Assembly (NCBI RefSeq): GCF_030818695.1 | Contig: NZ_JAUTAR010000001.1 | Coordinates: forward strand, 862,501 to 926,500 | Direction: 5' to 3' | Source: Chryseobacterium sp. SORGH_AS_0447 | Lineage (GTDB): Bacteria > Bacteroidota > Bacteroidia > Flavobacteriales > Weeksellaceae | Length of the DNA stretch: 64,000 bases | Shown here: positions 8,344-17,798 of the stretch, piece after piece | How positions within the stretch are numbered: position 1 is the first letter of the stretch | Layout: every line of letters begins with the position of its first letter | Made by a program: the position numbers and the translations under genes | The notes under the pieces: model-generated | The model's input: only the letters and a program-made list of their open reading frames with translations | What the model was told of the DNA's origin: nothing | The model's database searches: none

Positions 8344-9138
8344 TTACGCCAGTTTATTATATTTCTTCATTAAATTCTCATAAGTTCCCTGTGGCAGGAT
8401 CCATTTCAGAGGAACTCCGATTTTCTGCCCGAACTTACCGAAATAGTAATGCGCCTTCCATTTCTTTTTAGCTAAAAGTCCGTCTACATATTCTGCGACT
8501 TCCAGCGGTTCCGTACCATCGCCGACATGGGAATTCATCAGGGCATACACTTTATCAAAAACATTTTTATACGGTTCCGAAACTTTTGTTCTTACACGGT
8601 TTTCAGCAATATTCGTTTTTATGTCGCCCAAATGTAAGGAGCACACTTCAATATTCCATGGATAAACCTCGTATCGCATGGCTTCCGTCACTTTATCCAA
8701 AGCCGATTTCGAAGCGGAGTAAAACCCGCGGAACGGCAGTCCCATTTCACTTCCGATACTGGACACATTGATAATCTGCCCGAATTTATTTTCGCGCATC
8801 TTAGGCATCACGGCACTCATCATCTGCACGGCACCTACCAGGTTCAGGTTAAATAATTTCAGAATATCTTCTTTCGAAGAATCTTCCACGGAACCCACCA
8901 TTCCCATTCCTGCATTATTGATCAGGACATCAATCCGGGTCTCTGTTTTCAGCACCTCGGCAATTGCCTGCTGTACCGCCTGGTTATCCGTAACATCCGT
9001 CGGAATCGATTTGAAATACGGGCTTTCGGTAGACTTTCTGCTCAGGCCGTAAACCCGATGGCCTTTTTTTCCGAAATATTCCGCTAAAACAAAGCCGATT
9101 CCCGATGAAGTTCCTGTGATGATTATTGTTTTTGACAT
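8344..9138 (-). CDS. Short-chain dehydrogenase/reductase (SDR)
   Basis: A 264-residue classical SDR with all family hallmarks: the NAD(P)-binding TGTSSGIG near residue 8, NNAG near 85, the catalytic Ser in INVSSIGS near 137, and the catalytic YSASK near 151. The Rossmann fold is complete and the length is normal. An SRK segment after the first helix (GLSRKS) suggests a preference for NADPH. The substrate cannot be told from sequence. It is monocistronic, with over 100 bases on either side. Confidence 0.9.
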   Translation of the reverse strand: MSKTIIITGTSSGIGFVLAEYFGKKGHRVYGLSRKSTESPYFKSIPTDVTDNQAVQQAIAEVLKTETRIDVLINNAGMGMVGSVEDSSKEDILKLFNLNLVGAVQMMSAVMPKMRENKFGQIINVSSIGSEMGLPFRGFYSASKSALDKVTEAMRYEVYPWNIEVCSLHLGDIKTNIAENRVRTKVSEPYKNVFDKVYALMNSHVGDGTEPLEVAEYVDGLLAKKKWKAHYYFGKFGQKIGVPLKWILPQGTYENLMKKYNKLA

Positions 9139-9556
9139 TCGTAATTAAATATTGATATAAATAGGGAGGAAACGAATTTTTTCCCGGTTTTAAAATTATT
9201 ATTTTTCGCTGGTTTTCTATATAGAATACAGCTTCAGCAAATGTAAAAAAAGAAAACGGAACTCCTTCATTTATTAATCCTGAAATAAAGATCCTTAAGG
9301 ACGTTTCCAGAAATATTTTAGTCTAGATTATCGGTCGGATAATAACCTTAAAATAAATTTAATCTTAATCCGGAATGGTTTATAAAAGAAATAATTATCT
9401 TGATTGTCTATGTTGCTGATGCATAATGTTTTAATTTTTGTGGTAGCTCAGCATTGATTCACCGGGATAAAATTTTTTAATAAAAGCGCAATGTAACCTT
9501 AATGATTTCTGCGGTAGCGCTGTTCTAATTTTGCATCAGCTTAAATCAAGGATTTT
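9139..9556. other. Intergenic region upstream of the SusC gene
   Basis: About 420 AT-rich bases separate the divergent SDR and SusC genes. It contains the SusC -7 element at 9536-9543. An 8-bp inverted pair (GCTGATGC at 9416-9423, GCATCAGC at 9543-9550) brackets the promoter region, possibly by chance. No ORF or RNA gene was recognised, and no regulator gene (sigma/anti-sigma or hybrid two-component system) adjoins the locus. Confidence 0.5.
9536..9543 (+). promoter_or_regulatory. SusC-operon -7 box (TAATTTTG)
   Basis: It matches the Bacteroidetes -7 consensus TAnnTTTG exactly and is followed by C. There is no TTG at the expected distance. It lies only 13 bases before the ATG, which predicts a very short leader. 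Confidence 0.55.
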
Positions 9557-12445
9557 ATGAATGTATTTAAAATCCCCATCTCGGTAAATTATTTTACAGG
9601 AAGGGTATTACTTATTGGTGCAATAACCGCTTCACCGCTATTTCTGGCTCAGAAAAAAGACAGCTTAAAAGAAAGAAGTCTGGAGGAAGTTGTGGTCGTG
9701 GGATACGGAACACAGAAAAAAAGCAAGGTATCCGGAGCCGTTACAGAAGCTTCATTAGACAAATTAACTTCCAGATCGTTATCCGGAGTAGGAGAAGTGC
9801 TCCAAGGAAAAGCTGCCGGTGTTACCGTAGTAAATGAAGGCGGGGATCCTAACGGTACTCCCAGAGTGAACATCCGCGGTTTAGGAGGGATAAACGGAGA
9901 AACGCCGCTGTATGTCGTGGACGGAGTCGTTTTTAACGGAACGCCTTCTATTAATCCCAATGATATTCAGGACATTTCCGTTCTTAAAGATGCTTCTGCA
10001 GCCATTTATGGGGCACGATCATCGGGAGGGGTTATCTTAATTACCACGAAAAAAGGGAAGAAAGGAAGCCTGACGGTAGATTTTGATGTAAAATACGGAT
10101 TGAATCAGGCTTGGAAAATAAGAGAAGCTTTAAATGCAGCCGAATTTCAGGATGTGATGTATAAAGCTTATGAAAATGCAGGAAAACTGAACAGTTTACC
10201 GATGGCTTTCAACCCCAATCTCTATCCGGATGGAAGAGTGACGAGAACAAACTGGATGAAAGAGATTTTCCGTACGGGTGCTATCCAGGAATATAACGTG
10301 AACGTAAGCGGCGGAAATGAAAAATCGAGGTATTTCGTTGGCATGAATCACAGAAATCTAGAAGGGATTTTATTGAATACACAGGCCAAAAGATACAATT
10401 TCAGAGTCAATTCCGAACACAAAGTGAAAGATTGGCTGACCATCGGTGAAAACATGTATTATAATTATTCCGATGGAAATTCGGCGGATACCAGAAGTGC
10501 GTATACCGGTGCTTTGGTCGCTGCCATGTATTATCCACCCAATGTTTCCGTATATACCCCGTCGGGAGCTTATTCGGGACTGCCGGTTAATGTGGCCGGA
10601 GGTTACGGAGACGTTATCAATCCGGTGGCTTATCTCCAGCGAATTAATATAAAAAATCCGACTCATGAAATCCTGATCACCCCGTACGCAGAGATCATGC
10701 TGGCAAAAGACCTGAAATTCCGTTCCAATTTCTCTCAGACTTTTAGAATAGGGAATGTCAAGAATTTTACGGCAAGGGTGTTGGAAGTGGGTAAAATATT
10801 CGATACCAATAATCTGGAATACCAGTCCAACAATTCTTCCACCGCTCTCGCGGAGCAGCTTCTTACCTACAAATTTGCTCCGGGTAAGCATAACTTCGAT
10901 TTCCTTACCGGATTTACTTTCCAGAAAACAATCGATGAGGGTTTTATGGCAAAAGCCTATGATTTCAGAAGTGAATCGGAAACCTTTCAGTATCTTCAGA
11001 ATGCAGCAGATACCAATAAAGATATTTCCAGTTACCGATACAGGCAATCGTTGGTATCTTATCTGGCAAGGATAAATTATGATTATGCCGGCAAATATAT
11101 TGTGAGCGTGTTGGGAAGGCGCGACGGCTCTTCCCTCGTAGCACAGCAGAACCGTTTTGCTAATTATTATGCGTTGTCCGGGGCCTGGGTGGTAACTAAA
11201 GAAAACTTCATGCAGGGCATCGACTGGCTTTCCAATCTAAAGTTCAGGGGAAGTTACGGTATTCTTGGGAATTTGGGAGGCATTTCATCCCAGGCAGTAA
11301 ATCCGCTGATGACCCGATACAATAATGTGGTCTTCGGGCAGGATCCCTCTCAAAATATTGCCTACTACGCCACCACCCGTCCGAATCCGGATCTGAAATG
11401 GGGGAAATCTGAGCAGACGGATTTGGGAGTAGATGCTTCATTCCTGCACAACAGTCTTTCTGTTCAGTTTGACTATTTTATTAAAAATTCCAGGGATCAG
11501 ATCTTTAATGTAAGTCTTCCAAGTACTTCCACATATTCCAATCAGTATGTAAATGCGGGATTATTTGAGGACAAAGGTTATGAAGTGGGAATCAATTACA
11601 ACAGCAAAACCCAAGGAGATTTTACCTACTCAATAGGTGCGGTATTCAGTCAACTAAGAAACACGGTGAAGCAGTTGGCCGGGGTGGATGAAATCTTTAT
11701 CAATGATAATGGTGTACGAGGGGTGTTAAAGCCAACAAGGGTAAAAGTAGGAGATCCGTTGTATTCATTTTACGGATACCGGACAGGAGGGATTTTCCAG
11801 ACGCAGGATGAGATCAATAATTATAAAGATGCCAACGGAAACCTCATCCAGCCCAATGCCAAGCCGGGAGACATTAAATTCCTGAAAAAAGACGGCAATA
11901 CCGGAACTCTGAACAACAATGATTTTGTAAACCTCGGAAGCCCATATCCTAAATTTTCCTATGGACTTTCCTACAACATGGCGTGGAAAAACTTTGATCT
12001 GAATGTATTCTTCCAGGGTGTTTACGGAAACAAAATATTCAACGGATTTAAGTTTGTTTCACTGAATCCGGGAGGAACGGGACAGAACTACAACATGGAC
12101 CGCGATATCCTGAATGCTTGGACCCCACAAAATACGGATACCGATATTCCAAGGCTGGTACAGGGCGATCCAAGCGGAAACTATTCCAAGGTATCGGACT
12201 TTTATGTGGAAGACGGATCTTATCTGAGACTGAAAAACTTTACGGTCGGATACTCGTTCCCGAAAGACCTTTATAAAAGGCTGGACATTAATAAGCTGAG
12301 GATCTATGTGACCACGAATAATCTGTTCACTATCACAAAATATACAGGCTTTGATCCTGAAGTGGGAATGAACTCTTACGGAGTAGATACGGGAAGGTAT
12401 CCTCAGGCACGTTCATTTATTTTCGGGGTGGAAGTCGGACTATAA
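9557..12445 (+). CDS. SusC/RagA-family TonB-linked outer-membrane transporter
   Basis: A 962-residue protein. After a signal peptide ending FLAQ it goes straight to the TonB box and SusC signature (EEVVVVGYGTQKKS). The plug follows (VLQGKAAGVTVV, VNIRGLGG, PLYVVDGVVF, IQDISVLKDASAAIYGARSSGGVILITTKKG), then a large 22-strand barrel that ends in a typical FGVEVGL strand. It lacks the N-terminal carboxypeptidase-like extension found in many SusC proteins, so it is the short form. With the SusD 26 bases downstream it forms the pedal-bin importer. The adjacent phosphodiesterase/phosphatase suggests a phosphorylated or organophosphate ligand instead of a plain glycan. Confidence 0.95.
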   Translation: MNVFKIPISVNYFTGRVLLIGAITASPLFLAQKKDSLKERSLEEVVVVGYGTQKKSKVSGAVTEASLDKLTSRSLSGVGEVLQGKAAGVTVVNEGGDPNGTPRVNIRGLGGINGETPLYVVDGVVFNGTPSINPNDIQDISVLKDASAAIYGARSSGGVILITTKKGKKGSLTVDFDVKYGLNQAWKIREALNAAEFQDVMYKAYENAGKLNSLPMAFNPNLYPDGRVTRTNWMKEIFRTGAIQEYNVNVSGGNEKSRYFVGMNHRNLEGILLNTQAKRYNFRVNSEHKVKDWLTIGENMYYNYSDGNSADTRSAYTGALVAAMYYPPNVSVYTPSGAYSGLPVNVAGGYGDVINPVAYLQRINIKNPTHEILITPYAEIMLAKDLKFRSNFSQTFRIGNVKNFTARVLEVGKIFDTNNLEYQSNNSSTALAEQLLTYKFAPGKHNFDFLTGFTFQKTIDEGFMAKAYDFRSESETFQYLQNAADTNKDISSYRYRQSLVSYLARINYDYAGKYIVSVLGRRDGSSLVAQQNRFANYYALSGAWVVTKENFMQGIDWLSNLKFRGSYGILGNLGGISSQAVNPLMTRYNNVVFGQDPSQNIAYYATTRPNPDLKWGKSEQTDLGVDASFLHNSLSVQFDYFIKNSRDQIFNVSLPSTSTYSNQYVNAGLFEDKGYEVGINYNSKTQGDFTYSIGAVFSQLRNTVKQLAGVDEIFINDNGVRGVLKPTRVKVGDPLYSFYGYRTGGIFQTQDEINNYKDANGNLIQPNAKPGDIKFLKKDGNTGTLNNNDFVNLGSPYPKFSYGLSYNMAWKNFDLNVFFQGVYGNKIFNGFKFVSLNPGGTGQNYNMDRDILNAWTPQNTDTDIPRLVQGDPSGNYSKVSDFYVEDGSYLRLKNFTVGYSFPKDLYKRLDINKLRIYVTTNNLFTITKYTGFDPEVGMNSYGVDTGRYPQARSFIFGVEVGL

Positions 12446-12471
12446 TTTTTAACCATTAAAAGAAGAGAAAA

Positions 12472-13980
12472 ATGAAAATTTTCAATAAAATATTTTTAAT
12501 ATCCGGAATCGCTGCCATGCTTTTATCATGTACGGGAGAGCTGGACGTTCAGCCGGAAGGAACTCCTACCGAAGCGAGTTTCTGGAAAACGGAAAACGAC
12601 CTCATCACAGGAGCGAATGCGATGTACAGGCCGCTTGCTGACAGTGAATTTTACGGAAGAGGCCTTTTCTGGTTCATCAACGCCAGTGATGATATGGTAA
12701 CGGGAAGATCTAAAAGTGAACCTGATAATGCCAAAAATTTCAGCAGCAACTATATTGCCGCCGGAGACTTGGAAACCCAATGGAATAAAAGATACACTGT
12801 GATCGGAGTCGCTAACCGGGTCATCCGGAATATCGACAATATTCAGACTTCAACGGCGGTGAAAAACAAATATCTTGGGGAAGCCCTGTTTATGAGCAGC
12901 AGAATGTATTTCGAACTTGCTTATAACTATGGAAATGAAAAAGCCGGAGTTCCTATTGTAGACCGTACCAAAGATCCGGATCCTAATCCTGTTCCGAGAG
13001 CAGCTAACGTAATGGAAAATTACAATTACATTGTTCAGGACCTGAAAAAAGCTGCTGATCTACTTCCATATCAGGAACAGCTTCCGGCAAAAGATTACGG
13101 TAGACCGCATAAAGCAGCTGCCTGGGCTTTGTTGGCAAAAGTGTACCTGTTTATGAAAGACTGGCAGAATGCAGCGTTCTGGGCGAATGAAGTGATGACT
13201 AAAGGGAACAGGAACCTTCTGTTCAATTATGCGGATGTTTTCAAAGCAGAAAATAATTACAGCTCAGAATATATCTGGTCGGTACCAAGTACACCCAAGT
13301 TCAATTCCGTAGGAAGCATTCTTCCGGGAGTTATGCTGGAAAACAAAGGTTGGGGACAGTATAATGGCTGGGGATATTTTCAGCCTACCAAAGAATTGTA
13401 TGATGAATATGAAACGGGAGATTTAAGAAGAAGCGCTACGATTCTGAAGCTGGGAGATAAATTCACTTTCAACGGTACGGAAAGAACCTATGCTTCTACC
13501 AATTCGCTTACCGGATATCAGTTCAACAAATACATGGATGCCTTTAAATACGCGCTGAACAGTGGCCACGTAAGTGCTAACGGAGATTATCCGTGTACCG
13601 ATCTTGCCGTTCCGATCATGCGTTATGCCGAGGTTATTCTGATCAGGGCGGAAGCTTTGCTAATGATGGGGCAGAATGCCGACCAGGAAATCAACAGGAT
13701 CAGAGTTCGTGCAGGATTATCTCCTAAAATAGGATGTACCCTGGCAGACCTGAAGCATGAAAGACGTTGCGAGCTTGCCGGCGAATGGGCAGACCGCCAC
13801 CGGGATCTTGTGCGTTGGGGCGATGCGCAGGCCAGTTACGCAAAACCGCTGCATGGCATCAACGGGCAGACCGTTTGGGCAGCCAGAAATTTTAATCCTT
13901 CGGTACACAACGTCTGGGCAGTTCCGCAGGTAGAAATTGTTAACAGCAAAGGGGTAATCAAGCAAAACGAAGGCTGGTAA
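12472..13980 (+). CDS. SusD/RagB-family surface lipoprotein
   Basis: A 502-residue lipoprotein with a lipobox (MLLSC) at Cys20, then the Gln/Gly-rich linker start and SusD fold. Markers are EGTPTEASFWKTENDLITGANAMY near the N-terminus, TPR-like helices (EALFMSSRMYFELAYNYG, KAAAWALLAKVYLF), and the family C-terminal block (IMRYAEVILIRAEALLMMG, INRIRVRAGL, ERRCELAGEWADRHRDLVRWG). It acts as the ligand-binding lid of the SusC barrel on the cell surface and is transcribed with it. Confidence 0.95.
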   Translation: MKIFNKIFLISGIAAMLLSCTGELDVQPEGTPTEASFWKTENDLITGANAMYRPLADSEFYGRGLFWFINASDDMVTGRSKSEPDNAKNFSSNYIAAGDLETQWNKRYTVIGVANRVIRNIDNIQTSTAVKNKYLGEALFMSSRMYFELAYNYGNEKAGVPIVDRTKDPDPNPVPRAANVMENYNYIVQDLKKAADLLPYQEQLPAKDYGRPHKAAAWALLAKVYLFMKDWQNAAFWANEVMTKGNRNLLFNYADVFKAENNYSSEYIWSVPSTPKFNSVGSILPGVMLENKGWGQYNGWGYFQPTKELYDEYETGDLRRSATILKLGDKFTFNGTERTYASTNSLTGYQFNKYMDAFKYALNSGHVSANGDYPCTDLAVPIMRYAEVILIRAEALLMMGQNADQEINRIRVRAGLSPKIGCTLADLKHERRCELAGEWADRHRDLVRWGDAQASYAKPLHGINGQTVWAARNFNPSVHNVWAVPQVEIVNSKGVIKQNEGW

Positions 13981-13997
13981 AATTTAATTTAAAATAT

Positions 13998-14037
13998 AAA
14001 CCGCAATCATCACGGAACTATTCGTGATGATCGGTTT
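13998..14037 (+). terminator. Rho-independent terminator after the SusD gene
   Basis: A stem of AAACCG plus ATCATCACG pairs with CGTGATGAT plus CGGTTT (2-base bulge, 8-nt loop) and is followed by a T run. It sits between susD and the phosphatase gene on the same strand. A possible GTG start for the next gene at 14024 lies within its 3' arm. Confidence 0.8.
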
Positions 14038-14050
14038 TTCTAAAGACAAT

Positions 14051-15874
14051 ATGAAGATATTTAAAATATGGATAGCGTTGGCCGTTGGGATCTGGTCGCA
14101 AAATCATGCACAGAATTATTTGAATTATAGGGTAAGCAACGCCCATTCGCATAACGATTATATGCAGGATGTCCCTTTCTGGGATGCTTATTATGCCCAT
14201 TTCGGATCTATTGAAGCCGATGTTTTCCTTGTGAAGGGTGAGCTGTGGGTAGCTCATACGGAAAAAGACCTTTCTCCGGACAAGACATTGGAAAATATGT
14301 ACCTCAACAATATTTCCAGGCAGATCAAACTGAATAAAGGACACATCTATAAAGATAATCAGAAGCTCCAGTTGCTGATCGATATTAAAAAAGATGCAAA
14401 AGCTAGTCTGGCAGCCCTGATCACTGAATTAAAAAAATATCCTGAAATTACAGGAAACCCTGAAATAAAGATTGTAATAACAGGAGACCGGCCGAAACCT
14501 GAGGATTTTAAAAGCTATCCGGATTACCTGTACTTCGACGGAAACCCTGATATAACTTATACAACGGATCAACTGCAAAGAGTAGGGATGTTCAGTTCCG
14601 ATTTTACGGATCTGGTGAAATGGAGCGGGAAGGGAATCCCAAGAGATGAAGAAACGGCAAAGATCAGGAATGCAGTTGAAAAGGCACACGCCCAAAACAA
14701 AGCCGTACGCTTTTACGGAGCACCCGATTTCACAAATGCCTGGATAAACCTGATGGACTTGGGAGTGGATTATATCAATACCGATCATATTCCTGATCTT
14801 AAAAAGTTTCTGAACACAATCCCGAAAAACTTTTATAAAAATAGCAAAGAATACAGCACATACGCACCTACTTATGAGACCGACGGGATTCATAAGAAAG
14901 TAAAAAATGTAATCCTGCTGATCCCGGACGGAACATCTCTTCCTCAATATTATGCTGCTTTTACAGCTAATAAAGGAAAGCTGAACGTATTCAATATGAA
15001 GGCGACGGGATTATCCAAAACGAGTTCCTACAATGCCTATATTACCGATTCGGCTCCGGGATCCACAGCTTTTGCAACCGGCGTAAAAACCAAAAATACA
15101 TTTGTTGGAGTCGATGCGGCGGGAAATCCTTTAACCCAGATTCCCGATATTATTGCTGAAAAAGGAATGGTTTCCGGGCTGATTTCAACAGGAGATGTTA
15201 CCGATGCGACACCTGCAGATTTTTATGCCCATTCGGATAACCGGAACAGCTCGGAGCCGATTCTGAAAGATTTTATCAGTTCTAAAACTAAAATTCTGAT
15301 CGGCGGACCTTCCGGCGGATTAACAAAGGAAACGGAACAGAAATTCAAAGAAGCAAAAATTGACATTTACCATGATTTGAAATCAGTAGGGAAAATGAAC
15401 GGCCGCACCTTGGTGGTCGATCCTCTGGCATCCAGACGGATAACCAATGGAAGGGGAAGCTGGCTGGCTGATGCTTTTGATCTGACCCTGAATAATCTCA
15501 AATCCAATGAAAAAGGCTTTTTCATGATGGTGGAAGCTTCACAAACTGATGGAGGCGGGCATAGCAATAACATCGGACAGCTGGTTACCGAATTGCTGGA
15601 TTTCGATGAGGTCGTAGGAAAAGCCATGAAGTTTGCTGATGAAAATAAAGAAACACTTGTCGTTGTATTGGGCGATCATGAGACCGGAGGGCTCAGCCTG
15701 CTGGACGGAAGCCTAAAAGAAGGCTGGGTGTTCGGAAACTTCAGTACGAATGATCATACCTCATTGCCTTCCAGTGTATTTGCTTATGGTCCAAATTCCA
15801 AAGAATTTACCGGATTTTTTGAAAATACGGAAATTTTTAACAAAATACTGGCTGCCTACGGTATTCAGAAATAG
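14051..15874 (+). CDS. Phosphodiesterase-alkaline phosphatase fusion, exported
   Basis: About 607 residues with a signal peptide (KIWIALAVGIWSQNHA). Residues about 20-270 are a PI-PLC/GDPD-type TIM-barrel phosphodiesterase domain (SNAHSHNDY with the catalytic His, SIEADVFL, LWVAHT, then a late YINTDHIPDL). Residues about 285-600 are an alkaline phosphatase domain: metal ligand in LLIPDGTS, nucleophile Ser in DSAPGSTAFATG near residue 333, TPADFYAH, VEASQTDGGGH and GDHETGG near 541. The pair could cleave a phosphodiester and then release phosphate from the product. An in-frame GTG at 14024 is disfavoured because it lies in a terminator arm and would spoil the signal peptide. It follows SusC/SusD, which supports uptake of the products. 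Confidence 0.9.
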   Translation: MKIFKIWIALAVGIWSQNHAQNYLNYRVSNAHSHNDYMQDVPFWDAYYAHFGSIEADVFLVKGELWVAHTEKDLSPDKTLENMYLNNISRQIKLNKGHIYKDNQKLQLLIDIKKDAKASLAALITELKKYPEITGNPEIKIVITGDRPKPEDFKSYPDYLYFDGNPDITYTTDQLQRVGMFSSDFTDLVKWSGKGIPRDEETAKIRNAVEKAHAQNKAVRFYGAPDFTNAWINLMDLGVDYINTDHIPDLKKFLNTIPKNFYKNSKEYSTYAPTYETDGIHKKVKNVILLIPDGTSLPQYYAAFTANKGKLNVFNMKATGLSKTSSYNAYITDSAPGSTAFATGVKTKNTFVGVDAAGNPLTQIPDIIAEKGMVSGLISTGDVTDATPADFYAHSDNRNSSEPILKDFISSKTKILIGGPSGGLTKETEQKFKEAKIDIYHDLKSVGKMNGRTLVVDPLASRRITNGRGSWLADAFDLTLNNLKSNEKGFFMMVEASQTDGGGHSNNIGQLVTELLDFDEVVGKAMKFADENKETLVVVLGDHETGGLSLLDGSLKEGWVFGNFSTNDHTSLPSSVFAYGPNSKEFTGFFENTEIFNKILAAYGIQK

Positions 15875-15896
15875 GAAATCGATTATTTTTGATAGG

Positions 15897-15926
15897 AAAA
15901 GGCTGCCTAACATAAGGCAGCCTTTC
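15897..15926. terminator. Bidirectional terminator between phosphatase and aroA
   Basis: An inverted repeat AAAGGCTGCCT / AGGCAGCCTTT with a short loop is flanked by A and T runs. It serves both convergent genes: the phosphatase fusion on the plus strand and aroA on the minus strand. Confidence 0.88.
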
Positions 15927-15948
15927 TCATTTATTTTAGATTAATATT

Positions 15949-17181
15949 TTAATTGGTATCACGGGTTAAAATTTTTTCAAGATCCTGCCAAAACATCGGA
16001 TATGATTTTTCAACAACATCTTCGTCTTCTATATTCAGTTCCTTGATTAGACAGAACGGCGCAAAACTCATCGCCATCCGGTGATCCTGATAAGTTTTGA
16101 TCGAAATGTTTTCCTGGGGTTCACCGAAACTTATCGATTTGATGGTTGAATCCGTGATTTCAGTTTCCGCTCCCAGTTTTTGTAATTCGTTGTATAAAGC
16201 CAGCAGCCGGTCGGTTTCTTTTACTCGCAAAGTTCCTAATCCTGAAATCTCGAATGGAATTTTCAGAGCCGATGCGGTCACACAAAGCGTCTGGGCAATA
16301 TCCGGGCAATTGTTCATATCCAAAGCAATCTTTTCCGGAAACTGGAAATCTTCTACAGGCTGAAGGGTAACCTTATGTTCTCCTTCCGTAAAAATTGTTT
16401 TAATGCCGAAAAATTCCTCATAAATGTTGGCAATGGTAGAATCTCCCTGGGTGGAAGTTTTATAAAAGCTTTTCAGGTGCATAATTTCCCTTCCCAATGC
16501 AGCAAAGGAATAAAAATAGGAAGCAGAACTCCAGTCGCTTTCCACTTCATAGCTGATGACGGATGACGGATATTCGATAAACGGTTCAACTTTGATAACA
16601 TTTCCGGTAAAGCTTGCCTGAATACCGGATTTCGCTAAAATATCCAGTGTCATTTCGATATAGGAACGTGAAGTAATTTCGCCGACAAGGTTGATTTGTA
16701 ATCCGTTTTCCAGTTTTCCGGCAATCAGCAGGAGAGAAGTGATGAACTGGCTGGAAATATTCGCCGGAACGTCTACCTGGGTTTCGGTAATTTTTCTTCC
16801 CATAATCTTTAGAGGCGGATATCCTTCATTTTCCAGATACTCGATTTCTACACCAAGATTTTGTAAAGCTGTCACCAGGTTTTTAATGGGTCTTTCCTTC
16901 ATTCTTTTCGAACCTGTCAGAATGGTTGTTTTCCCATCCTGGATCGAATAATACGAGGTCAGAAAGCGCATGGCTGTTCCCGCGTGGTGGATGTCGACCG
17001 TTTCCGTATCTTCAGAAAGGGCTTTTTTCAACAGCTGGGTATCCTGTGAATTGGAAAGGTTTCCGATTTGTATATTGTTAAACAGGCTTTCTAAAATTAA
17101 TAAACGATTCGAAATACTCTTCGAACCGCTGATCTGTATGGTTTGGTTGGGTTTTAATGTTGATTTTTCTAGCTTCTTCAT
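15949..17181 (-). CDS. aroA: 3-phosphoshikimate 1-carboxyvinyltransferase (EPSP synthase)
   Basis: A 410-residue cytosolic enzyme of the shikimate pathway that joins PEP and shikimate-3-phosphate. Family motifs are visible: SGSKSISNRLL for S3P/PEP binding, HHAGTAMRFL in place of the usual GNAGTAxR, MKERPI with the conserved Arg, and ESDWSSASYFY and DMNNCPDIAQT with the catalytic Asp. Near the end, TDRLLAL and DHRMAMSFA are diagnostic. It is slightly shorter than the usual 427 residues. It is the last gene of a minus-strand run with the MazG-like gene, about 85 bases downstream of it. Confidence 0.95.
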   Translation of the reverse strand: MKKLEKSTLKPNQTIQISGSKSISNRLLILESLFNNIQIGNLSNSQDTQLLKKALSEDTETVDIHHAGTAMRFLTSYYSIQDGKTTILTGSKRMKERPIKNLVTALQNLGVEIEYLENEGYPPLKIMGRKITETQVDVPANISSQFITSLLLIAGKLENGLQINLVGEITSRSYIEMTLDILAKSGIQASFTGNVIKVEPFIEYPSSVISYEVESDWSSASYFYSFAALGREIMHLKSFYKTSTQGDSTIANIYEEFFGIKTIFTEGEHKVTLQPVEDFQFPEKIALDMNNCPDIAQTLCVTASALKIPFEISGLGTLRVKETDRLLALYNELQKLGAETEITDSTIKSISFGEPQENISIKTYQDHRMAMSFAPFCLIKELNIEDEDVVEKSYPMFWQDLEKILTRDTN

Positions 17182-17265
17182 TGTTCATCGGGTTGGGAAG
17201 CCGGAGAAGAGGGTGAAAGTGATATCCTGTGCAAAACTTTCGTTCCTGTCATCCGTCTTCCGGCA

Positions 17266-17592
17266 TTATTTTAATTTTTCATTATTCTGATGGCGATCTT
17301 TATCGCGTTCCGTTTTGATCTTCATTTTTTTATCGAAAGCTTCCTGAAGGTTCACGCCGGTCTGGTTGGCCAGGCACAGCGTTACAAAAAGTACATCGGC
17401 GAGCTCTTCGCCTAGGTCTTTTGTTTTATCGCTTTCCTTTTCGCTCTGTTCGCCGTATCTTCTGGCAATAATTCGCGCCACTTCGCCGACTTCTTCCGTT
17501 AGCATTGCCATATTGGTAAGCTCGTTAAAATAACGGACGCCGATCGTTTTGATCCATTTGTCCACTTGCTGCTGGAGATTTGTAATTTCCAT
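17266..17592 (-). CDS. MazG-like nucleotide pyrophosphohydrolase
   Basis: A 108-residue protein with the MazG helical core. TEEVGEVARII carries the first ExxE metal-binding pair and LGEELADVLFVTLCLAN the second E-x-x-D pair. It is a single-domain (dimeric) form, as in the short MazG/iMazG group and not the two-domain MazG. It would hydrolyse non-canonical NTPs to NMP and PPi. Its ATG overlaps the stop of the upstream 63-codon gene (TAATG), so the two are translationally coupled. Confidence 0.9.
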   Translation of the reverse strand: MEITNLQQQVDKWIKTIGVRYFNELTNMAMLTEEVGEVARIIARRYGEQSEKESDKTKDLGEELADVLFVTLCLANQTGVNLQEAFDKKMKIKTERDKDRHQNNEKLK

Positions 17593-17783
17593 TACGGTTT
17601 ATGTTTTAGCTGTTCCTCAAGAACGGCAACTTTAGATTTTAATTGATTCAGTTCCTCTTCGTAACCTGCTGTATTCCCCATATTTTCAGTAAAATCGGCG
17701 ACCTTCCCGAAAAATTTTCTTATCGTAAGATATAATACAATTAATACGATAAAAGCACCAAATTTAAATATATTGAAATCCAT
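17592..17783 (-). CDS. Small membrane protein with coiled coil
   Basis: A 63-residue protein: one transmembrane helix (about 7-25, FGAFIVLIVLYLTIRKF), then a short linker and a C-terminal coiled coil (about 42-60, EEELNQLKSKVAVLEEQL). No named family was recognised. It lies between a lipoprotein gene (15 bases upstream) and the MazG-like gene, which it overlaps in TAATG. Its small size is normal for this position and the open frame ends exactly at the coupled start, which supports it being real. Confidence 0.7.
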   Translation of the reverse strand: MDFNIFKFGAFIVLIVLYLTIRKFFGKVADFTENMGNTAGYEEELNQLKSKVAVLEEQLKHKP

Positions 17784-17798
17784 ACCTTAAGACCTGTT

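Noticed and set aside
9416..9550. 8-bp inverted pair GCTGATGC/GCATCAGC around the SusC promoter
   Set aside because: Too short and too far apart (about 120 bases) to call an operator; likely chance.
10370..11047. 225-codon minus-strand frame
   Set aside because: It lies wholly within the SusC gene on the other strand, with no signature of its own.
14429..14947. 172-codon minus-strand frame
   Set aside because: Antisense to the phosphodiesterase domain of the fusion gene; composition is that of a shadow frame.
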